Shown: piece after piece, positions 32,780 through 42,121 of the stretch
Layout of the letters: every line of letters begins with the position of its first letter
How positions within the stretch are numbered: position 1 is the first letter of the stretch
Source of the DNA: Anticarsia gemmatalis
Taxonomy: Eukaryota; Arthropoda; Insecta; Lepidoptera; Erebidae
Assembly (NCBI RefSeq): GCF_050436995.1
Contig: NC_134775.1
Span: 4,131,124 to 4,195,123 of the forward strand
Direction of reading: 5' to 3'
DNA length: 64,000 bases
Position numbers and translations under genes: made by a program
The notes under the pieces: generated by a model
What the model was told of the DNA's origin: nothing
Databases searched by the model: none
The model's input: the letters and a program-made list of their open reading frames with translations, nothing else

Positions 32780-33900
32780 ATTATTGATGCACCTACTGGA
32801 ATCCTATGCCATAACGGTGAGCAGCTTTCATTTCGTTGTTGTTCTGATACAAAATGTTCTTTAGTGAAGGAATCATTAGCTTCCAAGCTTTGTGGTAAAA
32901 GATTTGATAACAATGTAGCTATGATAAGAATAGGTCAAACTTCTGTGCACTCTATGCTCTGACGACGAGTAACGGTAAGTTAAACTGGAAGCGTGAACAC
33001 GAAGACGTCAGACAGCAGATTATTTCAGTGCTGACGTGTGAACCAGTACTAATGATATACGATCCGGACTTGGAAGTAGAGCTACACACAGATGCAAATG
33101 CAATTGGGTATGGTGCCGTTCTGATGCAAAAGTCAGAAGATAAGTTGCATGCTATCGCTTACTATAGCAAGCGTACAACAGCTGTGGAGTCTAGATACCA
33201 CTCCTACCAGTTGAAGACCCTAGCGGTTGTCAACGCAGTCAAGTACTTCAGACATTACCTTCATGGTCGCAAATTCTTGGTGGTAATGGACTGCAGTTCC
33301 CTACAGATGACACGCAAGAAGCTGGATCTGACACTACGTGTCCACAGATGGTGAGCCTTTTTGCAGAGCTTCGACTTTGTTATTATTCATCGTAGAGGTA
33401 AGCTTATGTCTCATGCTGATACGGATCCGAAGCAGATACGTCTGCAAGACAGTGTTTCGCTATTCGGCGCACTAACGAGGGTTATCGCAGACCAGGGACT
33501 ATGTTTTGCTAGTGTCGAGACTTCAAAGATTACTGCGAGTCGGTAAATATAAAGCTCCACTTAATTGCGACTGGTAGCTCCAGAGCTAACGGTCAGGTCG
33601 AGCGCACGATGAGTACAATTAAAAATCTACTTACGGCCGCTGAAACAGGTAACCGTTCATGACAGGATGCTCTACCTGACGTGCAGCTTGCGTTTAACTG
33701 AACTCAGAACCGAGAGACAAGAGCCAGCCCATTGGAGTTCTCAATTGGTAAGGTTGTGAGACCATTAGACATTATGTTGGCTGATGATGCTGAGCCTGAG
33801 GTTGACATTTATCAGATGAGGGCAGACGCAATTCAAGAACATCAAGCGAGCTGCAGAGTTTGACAAGATTTGTTTCGATAGGATTAAAACTAGCTTGAAG
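32780..33900 (+). pseudogene. pol: Gypsy pol remnants: protease, RNase H, integrase pieces
   Basis: A protease-like segment (CSLVKESLASKLCGKRFDNN and IGQTSV) at 32790-32950 is followed directly by RNase H (33028-33354: VELHTDANAIGYGAVLMQ, YHSYQLKTLAVVNAVKYFRHYL). All of RT is missing between them. A frame change near 33355 leads to the RNase H end and, from about 33450, to the middle of an integrase core (TRVIADQGLCFAS with an Asp). The final catalytic block GQVERTM near 33595 is in yet another frame. Integrase-like residues can be followed to about 33900 through several stops. The zinc finger and first half of the integrase core are absent. The remnant cannot make enzyme. Confidence 0.78.
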
Positions 33901-34174
33901 CCTTTCTCTGTTGCAGGTTACGTTCTTTAGCAAAACGCAGAACGTAATGCTTGCGATGTCCAGTCGTGTGAGATTCGCTCTGGCGAGAGGATCGACTTTG
34001 ATGCTGTTGATACTGACGTGTCGTTGGCGAGTAAAGGTTTGTTGGTGGGTATCTTGATATCTTTTAAGAGTTCCTTTACTAATGGTGTTCCTATTAAACG
34101 CGATGTAGAGTAACTTTTGGGTACATACCATGGACCACTATTCAACCAATTTAAATGAAAACTTTGCGTGATAA

Positions 34175-34672
34175 CTGTGTTGAGATATCGTCACTTGGTG
34201 CAAGTGGCATGAGTCTCTATCGCTCGATTTAAGTGATAGTGACGCCCAGTTGTGAGATATCGTCGCTCAGTAGAGTGGCATGAGTCACTATCGCTCGATT
34301 TAGGTGATAGTGACGCACAGTTGTGAGATATCGTCGCTCAGTAGAGTGGCATGAGTTACTATCGCTCGATTTAGGTGATAGTGACGCCCAGTTGTGAGAT
34401 ATCGTCGCTCAGTAGAGTGGCATGAGTCACTATCTCTCGATTTAGGTGATAGTGACGCCCAGTTGTGAGATATCGTCGCTCAGTAGAGTGGCATGAGTCA
34501 CTATCGCTCGATTTAGGTGATAGTGACGCCCAGTTGTGAGATATCCTCGCTCAGTAGAGTGGCATGAGTTACTATCGCCCGATTTAGGTGATAGTGACGC
34601 CTAGTTGTGAGATATTGTCGCTCAATAGAGTGGCATGAGTTACTTTCACTCGTTTAAGGTGATAGTAACGAC
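34175..34672 (+). repeat. 71-bp tandem array, seven units, each with a hairpin
   Basis: Seven head-to-tail units of 71 bp run into the right arm without spacer. A typical unit is GTTGTGAGATATCGTCGCTC, AGTAGAGTGGCATGA, then GTCACTATC, a short loop GCTCGATTTAGGT and GATAGTGAC, which pair as a 9-bp stem. Inner units differ by one to three bases; the first and last are more divergent. It lies where gypsy elements have a 3' untranslated region. Confidence 0.88.
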
Positions 34673-35472
34673 TGAGGCCCGTGAATTGATGATGGGCGGT
34701 GGTAGAGTTGATTTTAACGTCTAGAGTAATTGGTTTTCAAGTTTGGTTATGTATGGTGTGTGAATACTGGTCAATGGTCTGTGTATTGTTAGATGATAGT
34801 TTATTGTGATGTAAGATTAATCATGTGAGAATAAAGATTCGCCCTGTAAGATTTGTTTAGTGTGAAGACTCTTACCCAAGTGAGTTAATCAGGATAGGCC
34901 GAATGGAGATACTCTGGTATTGCAAATGACTTTACTTTTTAGGAGCATCACACAGGGACGTGTGACATGTCAAGATGGCCGTGTCGGAGCGCCAGCATCG
35001 AGGCGCTATATCTTCGAACAATCTAATTAAAATAAGCTTGATTTGATTGTTAAGAAATAATTTAATGTAACGGAAACGTCAAGTGTTTACACTTGGGTGT
35101 GGTCGGTAAAATGTTGGCAACACAGGCAGATGACGGTTAGCATGACACAATAGACAGCTGTCACTCGGAGGTATGATGGTTGGAACGTTAGTGTGGTTAG
35201 ATTATTCAACATTCGAACTCAAGGGAACACGGTCGTTGCCACGTTGCACCGAACTCACCGCGTTTCTGTTTTGCATCCAGCTAGATCGGTTAAATCCTAG
35301 TCTAGTTTTGTAATGACGTGATCATTGTAATGGACAAATTCATTAGTGAACTAAGTCTAGTGTGTATTATTTTGGACTATTCGCTATGACTGTACAATCT
35401 GATAGCGAGGTACCCCATATTAGAAGTGAAATGTCAGGATACAAACCCCACAACACACACCGTCCCCCGACA
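34673..35472 (+). repeat. Right LTR-like arm
   Basis: It starts TGAGGCCCGTGAATTG directly after the tandem array and ends CCGTCCCCCGACA. AATAAAGATTCGCCC near 34831 could be a polyadenylation signal, which would fit an LTR read on the plus strand and hence the orientation of the coding remnants. Confidence 0.8.
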
Positions 35473-35898
35473 TATAGTATATTATTATAAAAAAGGCTTA
35501 TAAAAACAAAAGTTATTGCTCCATCTGCCGGCTGCGAGAACATAATATGTGAGTACCATAAAAATTATTTACAACTAAGTAGTCCAGGAAAGGAAAAAAG
35601 AAAACATAGAAATAATACAACAGTTTCTTTAACATGATTGTATAGAATAAATAAAAGAAAAAAGAATAATAATATGATGTATATAAAATAAAAAATACTA
35701 AGGAGTTGAGAAACGTAAAAAATAGTTTATTAATATGGCAACAATAAGTATGAAATGTCAGAAGTGTCAGATGTCAAAGTCAGTCAAACGGGAGAATAGA
35801 ATAAACATATAAAATAAATTGTAGAAGGTATCTGAATAAATGAGTTATGCAAGTAAACAAGCGAAGTGTACCGGGACTAGTAATGAACTCTGATGACT
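35473..35898. other. AT-rich flank, nothing recognised
   Basis: There is no coding or repeat structure that I can support; it may be the 3' untranslated part of the ORF1p-like gene on the minus strand. Confidence 0.4.
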
Positions 35899-36611
35899 TC
35901 ACTTTTTGGCGGCTACTCGCTTTGATTTCGAGGCAACCAGTGGTTTGGGCGCCGAACTCGGCTTGGGCAACAGCTCACCGACCCTGCACAGCTCGGCTTG
36001 TGAAGTCACGCGGTGCCTCACGTCGTCCGGTCCAAGAACATGGATTGCACCATCCCGAGTCCTGCACTTGTTTACCCCGAACCTCTCACGAGCCGCCATG
36101 AATACATCGTGCCCGCTCTTGGTGAGGAACTGCGACATGGTGACTCCGGAACCTTTCAGCTTCGTCTTGAAGAACCAGAGCTTGTCACGCATCTCCAAGT
36201 CCCTCTGCTTAACTAATATGGGCCGGGGCTTCTTAGCCGAAGTCTTCCTCCCCATTGCTGACAGTGCCTGATGTCATCCTTGGAGAAGTCACCAATACCC
36301 AGCTGCTTGATAACAACACCAGTGAGTGTTTGGGCAACGTCTTCATCCTTTGTAGTCTCCGTTACACCATGAAGCAGCAGTATTTTTCTCCGCCTCTGCA
36401 TCTCCATGCTGTCGACTGTTCTTGCAAGCCCGTTGATTTGCAGTTGTAGCATTGTCAGGGCTTGGGTGACAAATGACCTGTACGAAGCAAATTCGGAGGC
36501 CAGGCTGGAGACACTCAGAGGGACAGACTTCTGTAGCTGCGCTTCAAAATCAGCCATTCTGCTGTTGATGCTGGTGCTGAGCTCGTTCAGAGTTGCTTGC
36601 ATGGTGTCCAT
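35899..36611 (-). pseudogene. LINE ORF1p-like protein, one frameshift
   Basis: It starts at the ATG at 36611 (MDTMQATLNELSTSINSRM). About 70 residues of predicted coiled coil are followed by RRRKILLLHGVTE, an RRM-like segment. After a one-base frame change near 36235 comes KPRPILVKQRDLEMRDKLWF, KGSGVTMSQFLTKSGHDVF and a basic C-terminus. Coiled coil, RRM and C-terminal domain in this order resemble L1-type ORF1 (Transposase_22) proteins, which bind RNA; the assignment is by architecture and family resemblance only. No RT lies next to it. It could be an orphan ORF1 copy or a retroposed gene. Confidence 0.5.
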
Positions 36612-37221
36612 TTTGCAATGTGTTGTTAGGTGTAAATGTTAGAGTTGAAATAGTGAGTAGTGAAGTGCAGAAGAGAAGGATTCAAAGAATAGAAATATTG
36701 TAACTGGCAGGTAGATAGATAATTAGGAAATTAAGACATAAAATTGTATAAATTGGATTAAATAACTATTAAAATTATACTAAAATACGTAGAGCAGAAT
36801 TATTGCTTCTTCTTGTTGCAACTACCCCCCACAAAAAGTAGGGGAAGTATTATTTAAAGAGAACTTTTTTTTGATAACAATTGTTCTACTGCTTTATTTT
36901 TTAAGGTCTGCCTACTGCTATTAAATATTTTTTAACTGAGGTTATAAATGGTAATTAATCATAATTCAAAGACCTCATTAAGGAGAACATTTAAATATTC
37001 GTAATTTTATTGTTTTCTTTTGGAGGATAGTTCTTATTTTATGTTTATCAATTAACTTTGCAATTGTTATTTTAACCACACAATGTCAAGAACACAATTA
37101 ACCGTTTATAGAGTTTATAAATGTTTTTATTATCAATTATTAAAATAACCCTTTCCTTGTGATCAGTAATGATTTTTTTCGTGATTAAACGCAGTTATCT
37201 AATTATTTATGGTGGAATTAA
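36612..37221. other. AT-rich stretch, nothing recognised
   Basis: No gene, tandem repeat or terminal repeat is evident. The first 150 bases may be the 5' region of the ORF1p-like gene. Confidence 0.4.
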
Positions 37222-37342
37222 GAGCTCGTGGCTAATCAACAACGATCTTTGAGGTTATACATATTGAGCTCGTGAGTGTTTCGGAAGGCACTATTAATTT
37301 TGAGCCTCCGCTGTCATTTTCGAAGATCTTTGAGCACTGTTG
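37222..37342 (+). mobile_element. 5S-derived SINE, internally deleted copy
   Basis: It begins GAGCTCGTGGCTA and keeps GATCTTTGAGGTTA, then jumps to GTGTTTCGGAAGGCAC and CTGTCATTTTCGAAGATC. This matches the SINE at 57536 except that the rest of box A and all of box C are deleted and the 3' part is lost. Confidence 0.65.
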
Positions 37343-37434
37343 TATAAGATCCTCACAGATGTTCTAAATTATACATTTTGTATACCTTGCATACAATGCC
37401 CTCTACAGACATTCATGTCATGACATTAAATGCC

Positions 37435-37577
37435 CTCTTATTCATAAACACACTATACACCTATTTTAGTTAAACAACTACTAAAGTATGTTTTCTCTCT
37501 TTCATTTCGCTAAGAAGTGAAAGAAACAAAACACTTTATAAGCCTTTCATAACTTCATATATTTTTATGAATAAGAG
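37435..37577. mobile_element. 143-bp MITE
   Basis: Perfect 14-bp inverted terminal repeats CTCTTATTCATAAA (37435-37448) and TTTATGAATAAGAG (37564-37577) enclose a short non-coding interior. No clear target duplication was found. Confidence 0.65.
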
Positions 37578-38282
37578 TTGGACTATAGACATCGCCGCAT
37601 GCGCAACTAAGCTAGTAATTTATGAGTCGTGGGTCGACTCCACGGTCGCACGCGTTACGGTGGGTCAGTAACCGATTACCTAACCGTTTGACGGCGTTTG
37701 ATTTATATTGTAAACGTAATTACCAAGAGGTTATATTTTAACTAGATTGTGGTTTTGTCATCGGTACCGTTCTAGCAACGGTTCCGCTCCCTGGTTAGTT
37801 GAAGTTTGATCACAACTGTGAAGTTTATAGATAATCAACTACGAACTCTAGAAGCTGTAAAATTATGGAGTAATCGGGTTAAGTTTAGATTTTTTACTAA
37901 CACTCAACTCTCTACTACTCAAGCTTACGCAAGCTTTTTGGCAGCCTGTCTTTCAGGTAAAACGTGATACATGACTATCCCTTACTTATGCTGTAGGTAC
38001 ATCTTTTTACCGACTACATAACTGATTCAGAATTGATTGGTCTCTCCCTCTGGACCTCGATACCGAGCAGACGTGTGCAAGAATATACGCATTTTTGAAA
38101 TAAAATAATAAATCATTATTAAAATATTCACGAAAACAGTCGAAGTTACACTAGGAGTGCATAAGTAGTGAAGAGATAGCGATTCGGTCAAGCCGTGCTC
38201 AAGAGAAACTTTGACAAAAAAGTACTAGGAGAACAGAATTCTCGCAGAACCCAAAAACATCTATACAGAAGCACCATTTCGA
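37578..38282. other. Non-coding stretch, nothing recognised
   Basis: Unique-looking AT-rich sequence without open frames or terminal repeats that I can define. Confidence 0.4.
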
Positions 38283-38372
38283 TTCGATAAATACATGCAT
38301 CAGTGGCGTAGTGGATAAGGGTTACCGATAGTAAGCGTGGTGGCTCAGGGTTTCAATCCTGAGACAAAGATT
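38283..38372 (+). mobile_element. tRNA-derived SINE head
   Basis: TGGCGTAGTGGATA is an excellent tRNA A box and GGTTTCAATCC, 40 bases on, a B box. The flanks do not form an acceptor stem, so a tRNA-derived SINE is more likely than a tRNA gene. The 3' extent is not clear. Confidence 0.6.
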
Positions 38373-38454
38373 ACTCTTTGTCATTTTCAAATACTTTATA
38401 CACATTATAACACCTAACTTGCCGGAAAGAAATAAGTATATTATGTACTGATAT

Positions 38455-38879
38455 TGTAGGGAGTTGTCACTGCCTACAAAGAGATGCTAGTTGATGAGTG
38501 ACGTGTGTCGATGATATAGATGTTATAAAGATTGTGGTATAGGGAATGATAAACACAACCTTTCACGACGAGTGCTTTAATGTCACTAAGTAATTAAAAG
38601 TACAATACTATTACAATAAAGATAATGCTGACACGCTGCGCGGATTACAAAATATAAAAGTGCTGACACGCAGCGCGATGCTAATTATGTATATAAAAAT
38701 AATATTAACCTGTACAGTTGACTGTACATGCTGCCGAGGGCAGAAAGAGAACAAAGATATGCTTAATTATATAAAAATCTAAACATTATACAATCCCAAA
38801 TTGTATGATATGAATTAAATAAAACTTATTACGTTATAATATCTAATGCAATGAATACTAATTATATTATTCACTCTCA
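38455..38879 (-). repeat. 3' LTR of the Roo-like BEL element
   Basis: The first 150 bases match 55047-55199 nearly perfectly. The inner end is placed near 38879 because the env stop is at 38881 and a purine-rich GAGTGAGAGTGA (minus strand) marks the polypurine tract. The LTR holds two copies of TGCTGACACGC about 46 bases apart. Confidence 0.7.
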
Positions 38880-38880
38880 C

Positions 38881-40591
38881 TCAATGGAATATTAAAGTTG
38901 ATGTGCTCTCGCTGATCTTCCGTGGTCGAGGGATAGGCTGCGGCTCATGTTGGGTCCATATTTCCGCTAACTTTGATCCTGATTCCATGACTGGCTGCTG
39001 CTTCCGTCTTCGTCCGATCCAAATGATAATTAAACTCAGGCCCGCCAGGATGGCTCCTCCCACCAGGGAGTACAGCACGCTGTACTGATGCACGTCGTGG
39101 ACACTCAGTGTTTGCGTCGACTCCTGCTTTAGGTCTTTTATTTCAGACCTCAATTTGACCCACAAGTTATGTTGATCTTCTGGTTGAAAGGAGTCAACGG
39201 TGGGGATGCTCGTGTTAACTATATCATTCACCACAGATATCCGTGGTAGGTCAATCCCCTCAGTATGGTGATCCACGTGATTGATAAAGTTCTTGTGAGA
39301 GTAAATCTGAAATGATTCTGCCTTCAATGTGCAACCTGGGCATAATGTGATAATGCCATTGCCTGATAAAGTAGTTACTTCCGTGGCACGTGTGCTAAAA
39401 ATACGTACGGTGTATTGTTTACAACATTGATACAGCCAGTCGTTCGGGCGACGTAACTTGATCCATTTATTCACATTACACTTTGATTGTTTAAGTGTAC
39501 AGGCTGATGTTATTATGTCATTAATTCTAACATCACAAATGGATTGCTGTTCTTGTAGTTTATAGATTGGTTTGTCAATCGTACATAAAGTCTTTTCGGG
39601 ACTTGCATGAAGACAGTGTTCATGGTCGTTTTCCGTGAAGAATGAAACCAAATCCTTTCTCAAATTAAATGCTAAATATGGGTACGTTGATGTAACTTCT
39701 TGGTAGCCCTTTGATTCTCCTGCTTGTAATGAAATAACCTTATCCAATTCATACTTTTCCGTTGTGACTAAAGGAATTTTGATCTCCATAATTAGATAGT
39801 CATCATATACACGAGTAAACACCCGCAGTAACTTGTATAAACTCTTGATACTCGACCGTTCCAATGGTACTTTTAAATCATCCTGTATCTCGCGCATTAT
39901 GATATGTATTTGAGACTCTAACTCTTCAGGCGAGAACAAGTGAGTGTCTATACGCCCATGATGAATGTCTGTGATCACATCTAAGAGTCTCTGCTGCATG
40001 CTTCGTAGGTTTGATAGGACGACATAATATATAATATGCTGATAACCCTGAAGACGTCAACAAAATGCTTTGAGTGGTGTCTGTTTGCACCGTGTTTACG
40101 TTGTGTCGTAACGCCTTCATTTGCTTGTTCATAAAGGTGAATTGTTGGTTCATTATAGCTTCATTTCTCCGGATGACGTTTGATTCTGATTCAATGATAA
40201 GTGTATGATTTTTGATAAGGTTCTGCAAATGATTTTCATTAGAGGATATTCTCTCAATGTCTTGCTTGTATTGCTCGGCGAACTTGTCATCCAAGACACC
40301 AAATAAATAGCTAGCCACGTTGCCAACGCCGTTAACTATACCTCTCTTGTGCCTTCCCTTAGGGTTTCGTAATAACGAATAATAATGCTGAAGTTCATTC
40401 AAGTCATGCTGCAGTTGTAGTATTATTGCTCCATGGGACATGCTTGATTGTGTTTGCGAGCTCATATTTTGATACAGTTTATGCAAATGACGAATATATA
40501 TTTCTAATTCCGAGAATCCAGCCCAATATGTAGACATGTTGTAGTAGACTATTAGTTTCCACTCATCCTTTATATGTTGCAGTTCGGACAC
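38881..40591 (-). pseudogene. env: Envelope-like (F-type) protein of the BEL element, frameshifted
   Basis: The upstream part (39926-40591) has helical ectodomain sequence and a furin-type site (RHKR) directly before a Gly/Val-rich fusion-peptide-like stretch. The downstream part (38881-39999), in another frame, has conserved Cys pairs (CCKQY, LCPGC) and a membrane anchor (LVGGAILAGLSLIIIWIG) followed by a basic tail. The two frames overlap near 40000-40040, so there is one frame change. A hydrophobic segment resembling a signal peptide (LLMSVFLLLMMTISP) is encoded just upstream, at the end of the integrase frame. Roo-type elements are known to carry env in one long ORF. Fusion function is inferred from the family. 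Confidence 0.75.
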
Positions 40592-42121
40592 TCAAAAAAG
40601 ATATGGTTTCCACTGTCGAGCGTCGTAACGTTGTAAGATACTGATAATTGTTGCATGCTAGGTGATATAGTCATCATTAACAGAAGAAACACAGACATAA
40701 GTAATGTTGTTAAAGAGTATGGTTTCTTATTGCGACGTTTAGATGTAGTCTGTTGACGAGCACTGTTCGAGATGTTTTCTCTTGGTGCGTCATCTTCCCG
40801 AACTGGCAAAGGGATGAGTCTGTTGACCGGACGCTTGATGGTACTGTCCACGGTTTTCAGCGTCACAACTCTTACACACCCGTCTTGTCCTGGATGCAGG
40901 ACTTGTACACGCGCCATCGCCCATTTGCCGGGTGGTAGATTGTCTTCTTTGATAAGAACAACGTCATCCACTTTCAGATTCTGTTTCACACTACGCCATT
41001 TTGTTCTTGATTGTAGCTGCTGAGGATACTCTGTAGACCACAGTTTCCAAAATTGCTTATTCATTGACTGGATTAAGTGCCAACGTGTAGTCAAATTGAC
41101 ATAATTAGGATCTGTCTGTGGTCGCGATAACAGGGAACCACCAACCAGGAAGTGTCCAGGAGTGAGATATGTGTCGTCTGGATTTTCGGTGAGTGCACAA
41201 AGGGGTCTCGAGTTGAGACATGCTTCTATTTGACAGAGCAGTGTAGAGAATTCCTCAAATGTTAAATATTGATCACCGAGGACACGCTTCAAATGATACA
41301 TCAAACTCTTCACTGCTGCCTCCCATAAACCTCCTGCATTTGGCCAAACGGGAGCGTTAAAATGCCAATTGATATCCATATTGGTGATGTCATTCATTGC
41401 CTCGGGGTTGATTGACGCCATGATCTCTCTGTACTCTTGCTTAAGAAGTCGTGAAGCGCCCACAAAGTTAGTGCCGTTATCACTATACATATTTCTCGGT
41501 GTCCCGCGTCGGGAACACATTCTGCGAAATGCTGCCAAAAATGTTGCTGTGCTGAGGTCCGACACCAATTCTATATGCACGGCCTTGGTTGCTAAGCAGA
41601 CGAATACTGCAATGTATCCCTTGCTAGTTTTTATGCCTCTTCCCTTGTTGGCCTTTATATTCACGTGCCCCGTGAAATCAACACCCACGTTGGTAAAGGG
41701 ACGTGATGGTGTGATTCTAGGCTTGGGAAGTTCCGCCATCAGTTGTTGATAAGTTTCGTGACTGTATCTTTTACACTTGATGCACAGTCGAAGTTGTTTT
41801 TTCACGCTACTGATGCCACTGATCAACCAATATTTCTCCCGAATATATGATAATGTGAGTCGCGGCCCGCCGTGGAGCGTATGTATGTGAGCTTACTGAA
41901 TGATTAATGTTGATAAGCGACTTCCAGGAGATATTATAATGGGATACTTTACGGCAGTATTCCGTGATCGTCTAAGAATGGATGCAGGCAGGATAGTTTG
42001 CTGTTGCTGCGAATGAATCCCTTTTTCTTTACATGATTGATATCTTCACTAAAATCATTACTTTGTGCTTCTTTAATAAAAAAGTACAGTGCGTTTTGTA
42101 GTTCAACGCCGGTCAATGCAC
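40570..42121 (-). pseudogene. int: BEL integrase, N-terminal part damaged
   Basis: The open frame 40570-41826 has the zinc-finger end (CIKCKRYSHETY) and a core with Asp in NVGVDFTGHV, Asp in MYSDNGTNF and Glu in GGLWEAAVK. The motif YLTPGHFLVGGSLL and the C-terminal KEDNLPPGKWAMARV follow. The frame then runs into the env signal-peptide-like segment, as in Roo-type elements where env is in frame with pol. To the right, 41830-42121 still reads as integrase lead-in (CLHPFLDDHGIL, YISWKS-like residues) but in several frames with a small deletion at the usual RVGGRL motif. The RTE LINE at 42122 cuts the region upstream. Confidence 0.8.

Larger units (their letters stand above)
31872..35472 (+). 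mobile_element. Gypsy-type element with inverted LTR-like arms
   Basis: Two arms of 856 and 800 bp, each with TG...CA ends, lie in opposite orientation at the two ends. The outermost bases are flanked by TATA on both sides (31868-31871 and 35473-35476), consistent with the 4-bp duplication of gypsy elements but in an AT-rich context. Between the arms, on the plus strand, are remnants of protease, RNase H and integrase and a tandem array. RT and much of integrase are deleted. In a normal LTR element the arms would be direct repeats, so this copy is rearranged or is a fold-back derivative. Confidence 0.72.

Noticed and set aside
34175..34672. CRISPR array
   Set aside because: The units are contiguous 71-bp tandem repeats without unique spacers, in animal DNA, next to a retroelement arm.
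38283..38372. tRNA gene
   Set aside because: A and B boxes are good, but no acceptor stem or anticodon arm can be closed. A tRNA-derived SINE fits better.
41369..41749. Plus-strand open frame of 126 codons
   Set aside because: It is the complement of the BEL integrase core on the minus strand, with no independent motif.
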